A stretch of 64,000 nt of DNA from Emticicia sp051209875 (GCF_051209875.1 NZ_JBNTQY010000001.1:806001-870000), one strand, 5' to 3'; counted from the first letter of the stretch, positions 14,876-24,541 are shown. A program made the numbers and translations. Notes: generated from the sequence alone by a model not told the origin.

Positions 14876-17857
14876 GTGCTTTACCAGAATAAAAAAATAC
14901 TTTTGCTTGCGTTCTTTTGTGGCTTTTTTGCTTTTCTCACTTCATTTACATCAACAAATACCCCCAATCTTTATTGGAATAAGACTAGTGGACTAAAGAT
15001 ACCAGATTACCTGACTCAACAAGAAAAGTGGGCTGATAGTTTATTAGCAACAATGACACTCGATGAGAAAGTTGGACAATTGTTTATGATTGCGACTTTT
15101 TCTAATCGTACTGAAAATTACTATCAACAAGTTGAAAATAATATTGCTACTTATCACCTCGGGGGACTGATTTTCTTTCAAGGAGGGCCTTATAGACAGG
15201 CGAAATTGACTAACCGTTATCAGCAACTTTCTCGTATTCCGATGATGATTGGCATTGATGCTGAATGGGGTTTAGGCATGCGTCTTGATAGTGCAATTGA
15301 ATTTCCTAAACAAATTACACTTGGAGCTATTCAAGACAATAGTTATGTCGAAAAATTTGGAGAAGAAGTTGGGCGGCAATGCAAGCGTTTAGGCATTCAT
15401 ATCAATTTTGCCCCTTCGGTTGACGTCAATACAAATCCTAAAAATCCGATTATTAATTACCGTTCATTTGGAGAATCACAATATAATGTTGCCGAAAAAG
15501 GAGCAATGTATATCAAAGGAATGAAAAAGTACAATGTGATGGGTAGTGCCAAACACTTCCCAGGGCATGGAGATACTGACCAAGATTCTCATCGAACTTT
15601 GCCTTGGGTTGGTCATTCGATTGATAGATTGAATGAAGTTGAATTATACCCGTTTCGCCGATTGATTGCTGATAGCGTAGCAAGCTTGATGACTGCCCAT
15701 TTATTTGTGCCAGCACTTGAACCAAGAACCAACACGCCAACCTCTATTTCTCGCAAAATTGTCACCGAAATCATTAAAGAAAAAATGGGTTTTCAGGGTT
15801 TGGCAGTTACCGATGCTTTGAATATGCGGGGAATTACAGCAGGACTTCAACCTGGAGAACCTGATTTTTTAGCTTTTTTAGCAGGAAATGATATTTTACT
15901 GCAAACAGGTAATCTTCCTGCGGCATTTAATAAAATAAAAACTGCCGTAGAAACTGGACAAATTCAGATCTCAGATTTAGATGCACGTGTAAAAAAAATC
16001 TTAAAGGCAAAATTTTGGGTAGGTCTAAATAATTATAAACCCATTGAATTGTCCAATTTGGGTAGCGATTTGAATAGCAAAAAAGCCTATGATTTAAAAG
16101 CCGAATTATTTGAACAAGCCGTTACGATTGTCAGAAACCAAGATAATTTACTGCCTTTTATTCATCTTGATACCACGAGTTTTGCATCAGTAGCCATTAG
16201 TGCCGATTATAACAATGAGTTTCAGAAAATGTTGAGTCAATATGCCAATTTTAGGCATTTTGCAATACCTTTCAAACCTGCTTCCGACAAAGACATTGCA
16301 TGGGTTTTAGAGGAAGCTGCCAAATACAAAGTAGTGGTAGTGAGTGTGCATGATATGAATAGCAGAGGAGATAGAAATTATGGGGTTTCACCTGCGACAG
16401 TGGCTTTTATTAATCAGTTGCGTCAAAAAACGAAGGTTGTTGTAGTTGGTTTTGGAAATCCTTACGGCATGAAATTATATGATGGTGTGCCCAATTTGGT
16501 TTGTGGTTATGAAGATGAAGCTGCCTCGCAACGAATTGTGCCACAGATACTTTTTGGAGCATTACCAGCAAAGGGGAAATTACCAGTTTCGGTAACTTAT
16601 GAGCAAAAAGTCGGAACAGGAATTCAGACCGAACGCTTGGGTAGGGTCTCATTTGGTTCTGCCGAAAGTGTTGGTATGAATGCCCAAAAACTCGCAGAAA
16701 TTGAGCAGATTGTGCAGCAAGGAATCAATAATCGAGCTTTTCCTGGCTGTCAGATTTTGATAGCAAGAAAGGGCAAAGTAGTTTATAATAAAAATTTTGG
16801 CACACTTCGTTATGATTATTATGAGCCTGTCAATGACCAAACACTCTACGACATTGCTTCCATGACCAAAGTAACTGCAACTTTACAAGCCATGATGATG
16901 CTCAATGAGCGTGGAGCGGTAGATTTGAATGAAAAAGCATCAACTTATTTGCCCGAAATGCGTGGGACAAATAAAGAAAACATGTTGGTGTCTGATATTC
17001 TGATGCACCAAGCAGGCTTGGTTGCTTTTATCCCTTTTTGGGAAAAAACTAAGTCGGCAGGAAGTTTTAAAAATGATTATTATCGCTTTGCTAAAGATAG
17101 CACAAACTTGCAAGTGGCTGATAATCTGTATATTACGCCAGCAATCAAAGATTCGGTTTGGAAATGGGTGATGCAATCAAAGTTAATCAATGTTTATGAT
17201 AAATTAGGTGGTTTTCGATTTACATACAGCGATTTAGGCTTATTGATTTTACAAAAAATTGTGGAAAGAGTGACCAATCAGCCTTTAGATGAATTTGTAG
17301 AGCAGAATGTTTATGAGCCTTTAGGAATGAGTTCGACACTCTATAATCCCAATACAAAGTTTGCAAAAATTAATATTGCTCCGACCGAAAACGATGCCAT
17401 TTTTCGAGGTTCCCAAATTCAAGGAACGGTGCATGATCCCAATGCTGCACTTTTAGGTGGAGTCGCTGGTCATGCAGGACTTTTTAGTAATGTCAGTGAT
17501 TTAGTAAAACTTTTTCAGATGAATTTACAAAAAGGCTATTATGGAGGCAGACAGATTTTATTTGCAGGAACAGTACCTCTTTTTTCTAAAAATTATACAC
17601 AAAAAAGCCATCGTGGACTTGGCTGGGACAAGCCCGAAGAGGGCGATGATAAGCCTATTGTCGCTATTAATGCTTCAATGAATACCTTTGGTCATTCGGG
17701 TTTTACAGGCACCGTTGTGTGGGTTGACCCTGACCGAGATTTAATTTTTATTTTTCTCTCCAATCGAGTTTATCAAAGTTCTGCCAATAATAAAATCAAT
17801 ACCTTGAAAATTCGCAAACGTATTCATGAAGTAATCAATGCGGCAATTGTTCAATAG
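14876..17857 (+). CDS. GH3 beta-N-acetylhexosaminidase fused to class C beta-lactamase-like serine hydrolase
   Basis: A 993-residue exported two-enzyme fusion starting at GTG with a signal segment (LLLAFFCGFFAFLTSF). The first half is a NagZ-type glycoside hydrolase 3 domain: KHFPGHGDTDQDSH at 226-239 (the His-containing loop acting as general acid in NagZ enzymes) and nucleophile Asp313 in VTDALNMRG; a GH3 C-terminal domain follows to about residue 590. The second half is a serine beta-lactamase/penicillin-binding-protein fold with S662-x-x-K (SMTK), Y784-S-D and H940-S-G. The pairing suggests periplasmic peptidoglycan or muropeptide processing: release of GlcNAc plus peptide or ester hydrolysis (inference). 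Similar fusions are known in Bacteroidota. It lies downstream of a terminator and is probably monocistronic. Confidence 0.94.
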   Translation: MLYQNKKILLLAFFCGFFAFLTSFTSTNTPNLYWNKTSGLKIPDYLTQQEKWADSLLATMTLDEKVGQLFMIATFSNRTENYYQQVENNIATYHLGGLIFFQGGPYRQAKLTNRYQQLSRIPMMIGIDAEWGLGMRLDSAIEFPKQITLGAIQDNSYVEKFGEEVGRQCKRLGIHINFAPSVDVNTNPKNPIINYRSFGESQYNVAEKGAMYIKGMKKYNVMGSAKHFPGHGDTDQDSHRTLPWVGHSIDRLNEVELYPFRRLIADSVASLMTAHLFVPALEPRTNTPTSISRKIVTEIIKEKMGFQGLAVTDALNMRGITAGLQPGEPDFLAFLAGNDILLQTGNLPAAFNKIKTAVETGQIQISDLDARVKKILKAKFWVGLNNYKPIELSNLGSDLNSKKAYDLKAELFEQAVTIVRNQDNLLPFIHLDTTSFASVAISADYNNEFQKMLSQYANFRHFAIPFKPASDKDIAWVLEEAAKYKVVVVSVHDMNSRGDRNYGVSPATVAFINQLRQKTKVVVVGFGNPYGMKLYDGVPNLVCGYEDEAASQRIVPQILFGALPAKGKLPVSVTYEQKVGTGIQTERLGRVSFGSAESVGMNAQKLAEIEQIVQQGINNRAFPGCQILIARKGKVVYNKNFGTLRYDYYEPVNDQTLYDIASMTKVTATLQAMMMLNERGAVDLNEKASTYLPEMRGTNKENMLVSDILMHQAGLVAFIPFWEKTKSAGSFKNDYYRFAKDSTNLQVADNLYITPAIKDSVWKWVMQSKLINVYDKLGGFRFTYSDLGLLILQKIVERVTNQPLDEFVEQNVYEPLGMSSTLYNPNTKFAKINIAPTENDAIFRGSQIQGTVHDPNAALLGGVAGHAGLFSNVSDLVKLFQMNLQKGYYGGRQILFAGTVPLFSKNYTQKSHRGLGWDKPEEGDDKPIVAINASMNTFGHSGFTGTVVWVDPDRDLIFIFLSNRVYQSSANNKINTLKIRKRIHEVINAAIVQ

Positions 17858-17881
17858 GATTTAGACTATAGCAAAGTAAAT

Positions 17882-17913
17882 AATTTGCCAATTTGGAAAT
17901 TTGTCAATTTGGA
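17882..17913. repeat. Octamer array (aatttgga-type), left arm
   Basis: Four 8-bp units aatttgcc, aatttgga, aatttgtc, aatttgga. It faces the array at 17947-17978 in inverted orientation, 33 bp away. Confidence 0.8.
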
Positions 17914-17946
17914 AATTAATGACATATTCTAATAAAATTCCTACAT

Positions 17947-17978
17947 CTTCAAATTTTCAAATCTTCAAATTTTCAAAT
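17947..17978. repeat. Octamer array (cttcaaat/tttcaaat), right arm
   Basis: Four 8-bp units alternate cttcaaat and tttcaaat. The reverse complement (atttgaag/atttgaaa) matches the left arm's aatttg word, so the two arrays form an imperfect inverted pair. Confidence 0.8.
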
Positions 17979-18020
17979 TCCCCATGTTTATCATAACTTG
18001 CTTAAAATAAACTCAATTCT

Positions 18021-18988
18021 ATGAAAAACATCATCTTTTTGCTTAGCCTTACTCTTCTTTTTACTATGTCAAGTGTTTTTTCTCAAAAAAAGAAATCTGT
18101 TATAAAAACGCTCATCGTTGACGGGCAAAATAACCATGTGCAATGGCCAAAAATAACCTTCATGATGAAACAATACTTGGAAGAAACAGGTAGGTTTAAA
18201 GTGGATGTCGAACGAACCAAATATACATGGAAGGAGATGAATTTATTAAAGCATTTCCTATTGCTGGCGTAGGCGAAACAGAGGCATTAAAAAAGCCACA
18301 GGCAGACCCTAATTTCAAGCCAAATTTTTCAAAATATGATTTAGTGATTTGTAATTTTGGTTGGAATGCAGCCCCTTGGCCAGAAGAAACACAAAAAGCT
18401 TTTGAAAAATATATGCAAAAAGGTGGAGGGTTAGTAGTGATTCATGCTGCTGATAATTCTTTCCCCAAATGGCCAGATTACAATAAAATGATAGGTCTAG
18501 GAGGTTGGGGAGACCGTACAGAAAAAGATGGCCCTTATGTTTATTATAATAATGAGGGGCAATTAATCAAAGATACTGCCGCAGGTAGGGGAGGCTCACA
18601 TGGCCCTCAGCATGAATTTACCATCGAAATAAGAGATACAGAGCATCCAATTACCAAAGGAATGCCTACAAAATGGCTACACACAAAAGACGAATTGTAT
18701 GATCGACTCAGAGGCCCTGCCGAAAACATGAAGGTTTTAGCCACGACTTTTTCTTCAAAAGAGATGAAAGGTACCGACCGTCATGAGCCAATGTTGATGA
18801 CTATTAATTATGGAAAAGGTAGAATTTTTCATACACCGATGGGGCATGTTGATTATTCTATTGAATGTGTAGGTTTTATCACTTGTCTATTGCGAGGCTC
18901 CGAGTGGGCAGCAACGGGTAAAGTAACTTTTCCGATACCTTCAGATTTTCCAACTGCTGATAAAACAAGTAGCAGAGCCTTGAAATAA
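18021..18988 (+). pseudogene. ThuA-domain protein, frameshifted
   Basis: Two overlapping frames together make one ThuA-like protein of about 320 residues. The first frame (18021-18272) encodes a signal peptide and KTLIVDGQNNHVQWPKITFMMKQYLEETGRF up to TKYTW. The second frame (18227-18988) resumes with GDEFIKAFPIAG and carries the rest: YDLVICNFGWNAAPWPE, KGGGLVVIHAADNSFP, GSHGPQHEFTIEIRDTEHPITKGMP and GKGRIFHTPMGHVDYS. The natural junction would be TKYTW-K-GDEF, needing tggaaaggag; the sequence reads tggaaggag at about 18228-18237, one A short. ThuA domains are class I glutamine-amidotransferase-like folds linked to sugar metabolism (trehalose utilisation, keto-sugars). It is a recent single-base lesion or a sequencing error, since the rest is intact. 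Confidence 0.88.
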
Positions 18989-19134
18989 TACCGGTAAATA
19001 GCTGATTGATAAATGATTCACAAAACTATTTTTATCATTATTTAGTTTTGTAAGTAAAAGAACTAATTTATTTTAAATTTGATAACTCATAAACGACTGA
19101 TAATAAGTATTTTATATTAGTCATTCGTCATCGC

Positions 19135-19148
19135 ACGGGCGACCCCGT
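19135..19148. repeat. GC-rich hairpin flanked by direct repeats
   Basis: acggg (19135-19139) and cccgt (19144-19148) enclose the loop cgac. The hairpin sits between two copies of attcgtcat (19123-19131 and 19153-19161), 30 bp apart. It is clearly more GC-rich than the surrounding spacer and lies about 50 bp before the start of the molybdoenzyme gene. Confidence 0.5.
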
Positions 19149-19200
19149 CAAAATTCGTCATTTTACTTAGACATACCATCCAAAATTCACTCATCAAACA

Positions 19201-19893
19201 ATGGAAGAACCAAGCAAATTAGACCGAATCATCGAAGCGAGGATGAAGTTGAAAACTCGTTTTGAGGAAAAAATGAAAAATACGCCTTCCATGGCAGATG
19301 ATCGTCCGATGGGAACTGGGCCTATCAATAGACATGGAATGCCACAATTGCCCAAAGGACAAACCACAACTATAAAATGGCCAGTATTAGATTTAGGTTA
19401 TCACCCTGATATTACGCCAGAGCGTTGGCGACTCACCATTAATGGAGAAGTTGACAATCCAGTGGTTTTGACTTGGGAAGATTTTATGGCTTTACCACAA
19501 GTGGAAGATGTTAGTGATTTTCATTGCGTAACTACTTGGTCGAAAATGGACATGGTTTGGAAAGGTGTTCGCTTAGTTGACTTGGCGGCTTTGGTGCAAC
19601 CGAAAGAAACAGCAACCCATATCATGTGTTATGGGTATGACACTTATACAACCAATGTCTCACTCGAAGAAGCCTTAAAACCTGATGTTTTGATTGCTCA
19701 CACCGTCTATAATGAACCTTTGGCAAAAGAACACGGCGGCCCAGCCCGCATGATTACACCCCAACTTTACGCATGGAAAGGCTCGAAATGGATAAAAAGA
19801 ATAGAGTTTTTGCCTAAAAACAAATTAGGTTTTTGGGAAGAAAGAGGTTACTCAAATACCGCTTATCCTTGGCGAAATGATAGATATAGTTGA
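19201..19893 (+). CDS. Sulfite oxidase-like molybdopterin oxidoreductase (cytosolic)
   Basis: A 230-residue protein with the sulfite-oxidase/MsrP-type molybdopterin domain: WRLTINGEVDNPVVLTWEDF, then SDFHCVTTWSKMDMVWKGVRL in which Cys109 is the molybdenum ligand, YTTNVSLEEALKPDVLIAHTVYNEPLAKEHGGPARMITPQLYAWKGSKWIKRIEFL, and the family's characteristic end FWEERGYSNTAYPWRNDRYS. There is no Tat signal despite tatC in the window, so it is predicted cytosolic, as in the 'sulfite oxidase-like' subfamily that lacks a membrane partner. The likely activity is oxygen-atom transfer on an unknown substrate. A strong terminator closes the gene. Confidence 0.93.
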   Translation: MEEPSKLDRIIEARMKLKTRFEEKMKNTPSMADDRPMGTGPINRHGMPQLPKGQTTTIKWPVLDLGYHPDITPERWRLTINGEVDNPVVLTWEDFMALPQVEDVSDFHCVTTWSKMDMVWKGVRLVDLAALVQPKETATHIMCYGYDTYTTNVSLEEALKPDVLIAHTVYNEPLAKEHGGPARMITPQLYAWKGSKWIKRIEFLPKNKLGFWEERGYSNTAYPWRNDRYS

Positions 19894-19915
19894 GAAGTTT
19901 TTATAGCTTTTGAGA

Positions 19916-19947
19916 AGAGTCGAATATTTTTATTCGGCTCTTTTTTT
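19916..19947 (+). terminator. Rho-independent terminator after molybdoenzyme gene
   Basis: An 11-bp stem with one G-T pair (agagtcgaata at 19916-19926 with tattcggctct at 19931-19941), a TTTT loop and a run of seven T. Confidence 0.88.
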
Positions 19948-19983
19948 GTATGTTTACTTTAAATATAAAGGATAAAATATATT

Positions 19984-21918
19984 ATGAAACATATAGATGA
20001 AGCGATTCTGAATTACATTGAACAGGCTAATACTGACTATGCTGTACTTTTAACAGGGAAATGGGGTTCAGGAAAAACCTATTATTTGAACAATATTCTA
20101 AAAGAAAAAATTGAAGCAAAAAACTTCAAAATGATAGTTATTTCTCTCTATGGGGTTTCTACTATAAAGGAAGTATCAACAATGATTTTTGCTGAAAGAA
20201 GCCCTAAGTTAGCAGGTATTATAAAATATGGAGGTCCTATCGTAAAATCATTTTTCAAAAGTATTGATATAGCAGATTACTTAAAATTTGGTATTGATGA
20301 AATAGATGGAAACAAAGATACAAATGTCTCTATTAATCAAGAAAAAGTAGTTGATGAAACAAGTAGCTGGCTTGGTAGATTTACATCAAAAAAGCAAGAA
20401 AATGGAGATGTAAAAGAAGAGAATATAATTTTATGTTTTGATGATTTGGAAAGAAAAAATGATGTGTTAACAAATAAAGAGATAATAGGATATATTAATA
20501 ATTTTGCTGAAAAAGGAACCAAAGTAATCGTTTTGGCGGATGAAGATAAGATTGAATCTAATGAAGAGTTTAAGAAATTAAAAGAAAAAACTTTTGGTTT
20601 AAGTCTTGAATTTGAGCAAAAACAAGAAGACACTATTAAAGAAATTATCAAACGAGGATTTGAAGAAGATAAAATATTTACCACATTTTTGGAAGATAAA
20701 ATAGATTATATAGGAGATATATTCTTTAAACATAGTAAGAATTTACGTATTCTGAAATTTGGATTAAATTGTTTTCATCATATTTTTAGTAAGGTTGAGA
20801 AAGAAAAAAGAACTTTCAAATATGTTGATTTAGGTAAAACATGTGATGATTTATTAAAATTCGTATTAACAATCTCAATAGAATTTAGAGAAAATAGAAT
20901 TTCTTTTGAAAATCGTAGAGGTATTGATATTAATGTTACTGAGACAGAACAAGAAATGAACACTTTTATAAGAAAATTGAAATTAGAAGGAGCTAAAAGT
21001 GAGACTCCTGAGACAAATCAAGACAATATTTATAAAAACACTTTCTTAGAAAAATACTATTTCAATACTCAGTACACTTATTTTTTAAGTGCTTATAATT
21101 ATCTTACAAGTGGCTATTTAAATGAAGAAGAACTAATATCTGAATTAAAAGATATTGATAGAAAAGCGATAAAACCAGCTTATCAGATTTATAATAAGCT
21201 TTTTTCAAATGGATTTCATGGTCTTCTTCAATATAATGATAGTGAATTAAAGCAATACTTTCAAGACATAATAAATTACGCTAAAAATGGAGACTACGAA
21301 GAACTAAATGATTATTCCACTATTTACTTTTACATTCAGAATTATTCAGAATATGGGTTTGATTTGGATGATTTGGAAAGGAACTTTTTAGAAGTTATCA
21401 AAAACAAAGTCTTGATTAATGCTGATAGTGAAACCTTAAAAAGTTTTCGAGTTACTCAAAAGTATACAGAAGAAATTGATAACCAGAAATCATCTCACGA
21501 TTTTGGAGATAAAGTTTCAGAACTAATTGATGAAGAACTTCTGAATAGGGAGGCCTTTACAACTAAGAATATTGATGAAGAAAATTTAGATACTATCATT
21601 GCATACTTAGAAAAAGATGTAAATAACTCAAGCCTTAGCAGAGCAAATGTTGAAATCTTATTCAATAAACTATCTAAGGCTGAAAACAAAGATTTACAAA
21701 AATTTCACAGCATTTTAATTAAAAGATGGGAGAGTGAAAAATTCTACTATATAAAAAATGAGAAGCAGTTTATAATAAGCCTTGAAATATTATTATCTGA
21801 ACGAGAAGAAATAGTTTCTGAAAAAAATAAAAATATAACTTTTAAAAGGATAAAATCAGTACTTAAAGAGACCCTAAAAACAATACAGGAATTCGAAAAA
21901 CTCATCAGCCATAAATAG
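19984..21918 (+). CDS. KAP-type P-loop NTPase, orphan
   Basis: A 644-residue protein whose N-terminal 280 residues form a P-loop NTPase: Walker A GKWGSGKT at 25-32, a region of mixed hydrophobicity (about 75-105), and Walker B with the arginine-finger-like tail IILCFDDLERK at 148-158, then KVIVLADEDKI and LRILKFGLNCF. This is the KAP pattern in the STAND/AAA-like superfamily. The remaining 360 residues are helical and highly charged with no motif I recognise. Base and codon use look more AT-rich than the neighbours (many AAA, GAA, ATA and AGA codons), consistent with transfer. Relatives of such NTPases occur in anti-phage systems, but no nuclease, toxin or other effector gene is beside it, so a defence role is only a hypothesis. 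It is flanked by unrelated housekeeping-type genes. Confidence 0.82.
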   Translation: MKHIDEAILNYIEQANTDYAVLLTGKWGSGKTYYLNNILKEKIEAKNFKMIVISLYGVSTIKEVSTMIFAERSPKLAGIIKYGGPIVKSFFKSIDIADYLKFGIDEIDGNKDTNVSINQEKVVDETSSWLGRFTSKKQENGDVKEENIILCFDDLERKNDVLTNKEIIGYINNFAEKGTKVIVLADEDKIESNEEFKKLKEKTFGLSLEFEQKQEDTIKEIIKRGFEEDKIFTTFLEDKIDYIGDIFFKHSKNLRILKFGLNCFHHIFSKVEKEKRTFKYVDLGKTCDDLLKFVLTISIEFRENRISFENRRGIDINVTETEQEMNTFIRKLKLEGAKSETPETNQDNIYKNTFLEKYYFNTQYTYFLSAYNYLTSGYLNEEELISELKDIDRKAIKPAYQIYNKLFSNGFHGLLQYNDSELKQYFQDIINYAKNGDYEELNDYSTIYFYIQNYSEYGFDLDDLERNFLEVIKNKVLINADSETLKSFRVTQKYTEEIDNQKSSHDFGDKVSELIDEELLNREAFTTKNIDEENLDTIIAYLEKDVNNSSLSRANVEILFNKLSKAENKDLQKFHSILIKRWESEKFYYIKNEKQFIISLEILLSEREEIVSEKNKNITFKRIKSVLKETLKTIQEFEKLISHK

Positions 21919-21981
21919 AAACTAAGCAAATAATAACTCTATTTTGTTCGTTTATAAAACAACGAAATTCAATCCTAAATT

Positions 21982-23337
21982 ATGCCCAAAATTTCCTTCA
22001 TTTGTTTCCTACTTATCTGCGTAAAAGGTTTTGGACAAACTTTTAGTTCGACTGAAATTCATGCAGATTTGGCTTTTTTGAAGGAACGCATTGAGGAAGT
22101 TCATCCAAATCCCTATAAATTTATTGAACAAAGTCGCTTTCAAGAAATTTATGATTCACTTTATCGGGTTGAAAAACCACTCACTGTCAAACAAACATTT
22201 ACTTATTTCTTGAATCTCACGCGTGCCATTCAGTGTGGTCATACTTCTATTTTGGTTGACGAACGATTGATTCGACCCAATAACGTAAATCCTAAGTTTT
22301 TACCAATGGATGTTGTCATTTTTGGCGATAGGGTATATGTTTCAAGAAACTTATCCGAAAATAATTTATTAATCAAAGGCACAGAAATCCTTGAAGTCGA
22401 AGAGGTTCCTGTAGCAAAACTGCTAAAAAACCTATCGAAATATACTTTTCAGAATGGAGATGGAAAAAATGCAGATGTGGAATCGTATTACCTGCAACGC
22501 AATTTTAGAAGACTGCTTTACCTCTTTTTTGATGAACAAGATGAGCTAAATCTGAAAATTAAGCTCAACAAGGAAACAAAAAATATAAGTGTAAAAACAC
22601 AACCGTTGGCTTATCTCAGAGAGATGGAGGCTGAACGAAATCCTATTCGGAATGTGGAGTTTTATAAAAATATCTATTTGAATGAAGTCGATGCCAAAAC
22701 TGACATTCTTCGCATCAGAAGTTTTGATGGGAATGAGTTTGAAAATGGTAATTTTAAAACAGAAATTCAACATATTTTTGAAAAAATAGCTCAAAAACAA
22801 ACAAAAAATCTCATTATTGATATTCGTAATAATGCTGGTGGTGGACTAGATTATGCCGATGAGGTGCTGAAATATTTACTCAATAAACCTTATCAAAAAT
22901 ACCAAATCAGTAGTAGCTCTGTTATTCGAGAAAAGAAAAAAGGTTATACGGTTAGTCGTTTTTATGAGCCAGCCAATCATTATATGTTTGGCGGAAATGT
23001 CTATGTTTTGGTGAATGAAGGCACTTTTTCAACGGCTGTTTATTTGGCTGCTCACCTCAAAAACCAACAAGTTGGTACTTTCATAGGCACCATTTGTGGT
23101 GGAGCGGCAGATGGTTCTTCGGCAGGAGATTTTACATCATTTACACTTCCAAATACAAAATTTACGGTAAACTTACCTCTTCTAAAAATAAATTATAATG
23201 CCATAAAAGAGCTTCAACTCGTACCCGACCATGAAATACATCAAAGTTTTACTGATTTTCTTCAGGGTGAAGATAGCGTACTGGATTTTGCTAAAGGATT
23301 AATAAAATCTTCAAACAACGGTTTAAGAAAAAATTAG
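21982..23337 (+). CDS. S41-family (C-terminal processing-like) serine peptidase
   Basis: A 451-residue secreted protein with a signal peptide (MPKISFICFLLICVKGFGQ). The N-terminal helix bundle FLKERIEEVHPNPYKFIEQSRFQEIYDSL, the strand-rich middle and the catalytic S41 domain (DILRIRSF, NLIIDIRNNAGGGLDYADEVL, VYVLVNEGTFSTAVYLAAHLKNQ) are typical. The nucleophilic Ser is in EGTFSTA (about residue 348). No PDZ domain is evident. Bacteroidota S41 peptidases of this type are usually periplasmic, of unknown substrate. It is 63 bp after the KAP NTPase and in the same direction, but the compositions differ, and I see no reason to join them functionally. Confidence 0.9.
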   Translation: MPKISFICFLLICVKGFGQTFSSTEIHADLAFLKERIEEVHPNPYKFIEQSRFQEIYDSLYRVEKPLTVKQTFTYFLNLTRAIQCGHTSILVDERLIRPNNVNPKFLPMDVVIFGDRVYVSRNLSENNLLIKGTEILEVEEVPVAKLLKNLSKYTFQNGDGKNADVESYYLQRNFRRLLYLFFDEQDELNLKIKLNKETKNISVKTQPLAYLREMEAERNPIRNVEFYKNIYLNEVDAKTDILRIRSFDGNEFENGNFKTEIQHIFEKIAQKQTKNLIIDIRNNAGGGLDYADEVLKYLLNKPYQKYQISSSSVIREKKKGYTVSRFYEPANHYMFGGNVYVLVNEGTFSTAVYLAAHLKNQQVGTFIGTICGGAADGSSAGDFTSFTLPNTKFTVNLPLLKINYNAIKELQLVPDHEIHQSFTDFLQGEDSVLDFAKGLIKSSNNGLRKN

Positions 23338-23389
23338 ACCTCAATTTTCCAAAAATATATCATAAATTTGGGACAAACTAAATTAAAAA

Positions 23390-24541
23390 ATGCCCCAAAC
23401 GCTACCAATTAAGATTGACATTTATGCTCTTTGGATTTTTCTGGGTATTATTCAAGCCTTATTTTTGGCGTACTTTTTTGTTGTAAACCAACAAGGAAAT
23501 AAACTTGCCAATCGTTTTCTTGGCATACTACTACTTGCTTTTGCGGCGGCATTAACCGAGATTTTGCTGTGTTATACCAATTATATGTTTTGGGTGATTT
23601 GGCTCATTGATTTTGCCGAACCCACCAATTTTTTATTTGCTCCACTCATTTATTTATATCATAGAAGTTACCTGCAAAAAACCTTCAAAAAGCTTGATTT
23701 TCTGCATTTTCTGCCTTTTGTTTTTTATACTTTTTACAAAACTATTACTTTTTATGTAGCATCTTTCCCCGCTAAATATAATGCCTATATTGGCTCGTAT
23801 CATCGGTCTGAATTGGTTCGATTACCTGAGACAGGCTATCTACCCAGCAGTGCTTATATTCTCAGTAATTATGTCAATGAGTTGATGTTATTGCAAATGT
23901 GTATTTATGTAGCTTTAGGTTTTTGGATGTTAAAAAAGGAAGCTGATCACGAGCAGATTTCGTTTTGGTCGAACAAAAATCCAGATTTGGCTTGGTGTAG
24001 AAAAGGTACTATTTATTCAGTCTTGGCAATCGTCGTTTTTGTTAGCTCTAAACTTCTTTTTGAAAATGATTTAGGCGACCATTTTATTGCAACATATCTT
24101 ACGCTGATTATTTATGGAATTAGTTTTATTTTGATGAATAAATCAACGTTTTTTGACCAAAAACCGACAAAAAAATACGAAAAATCTTCGTTGACTGAAG
24201 AAATTCAAGAAAATACACTTGAAAAACTACAAATATTAATGAAAAATGAGAAGCCATTTTTAAGTTCTACTTTTTCATTGCCCATACTTGCCAAAAAGCT
24301 GGCTGTTTCTCAGCATCATCTATCACAAATTTTGAATGAATCGCTTGGTCAATCATTCTTTGATTTTACTGCCCAACTTCGGATTGAAGAAGCAAAATTA
24401 CTTCTTAAAAATCAGACAAATGCCCACATAAAAATAGAGGAAGTTGCTGAAATGGTAGGCTATAATTCTAAATCAGCTTTCAATACTGCATTCAAAAAAA
24501 TCACTGGAATGACGCCTTCAGAGTATAAATCTAAATCTTAG
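23390..24541 (+). CDS. Membrane-anchored AraC-family regulator
   Basis: A 383-residue protein with a seven-helix membrane region (about residues 10-245) and a cytosolic C-terminal AraC/XylS DNA-binding domain: two helix-turn-helices in LPILAKKLAVSQHHLSQILNESLGQSFFDF and IKIEEVAEMVGYNSKSAFNTAFKKITGMTPSEYK. This architecture is common in Bacteroidota and suggests a membrane receptor coupled directly to transcription. The signal is unknown. It may control the neighbouring acyltransferase gene, 99 bp downstream in the same direction (inference from position only). Confidence 0.9.
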   Translation: MPQTLPIKIDIYALWIFLGIIQALFLAYFFVVNQQGNKLANRFLGILLLAFAAALTEILLCYTNYMFWVIWLIDFAEPTNFLFAPLIYLYHRSYLQKTFKKLDFLHFLPFVFYTFYKTITFYVASFPAKYNAYIGSYHRSELVRLPETGYLPSSAYILSNYVNELMLLQMCIYVALGFWMLKKEADHEQISFWSNKNPDLAWCRKGTIYSVLAIVVFVSSKLLFENDLGDHFIATYLTLIIYGISFILMNKSTFFDQKPTKKYEKSSLTEEIQENTLEKLQILMKNEKPFLSSTFSLPILAKKLAVSQHHLSQILNESLGQSFFDFTAQLRIEEAKLLLKNQTNAHIKIEEVAEMVGYNSKSAFNTAFKKITGMTPSEYKSKS

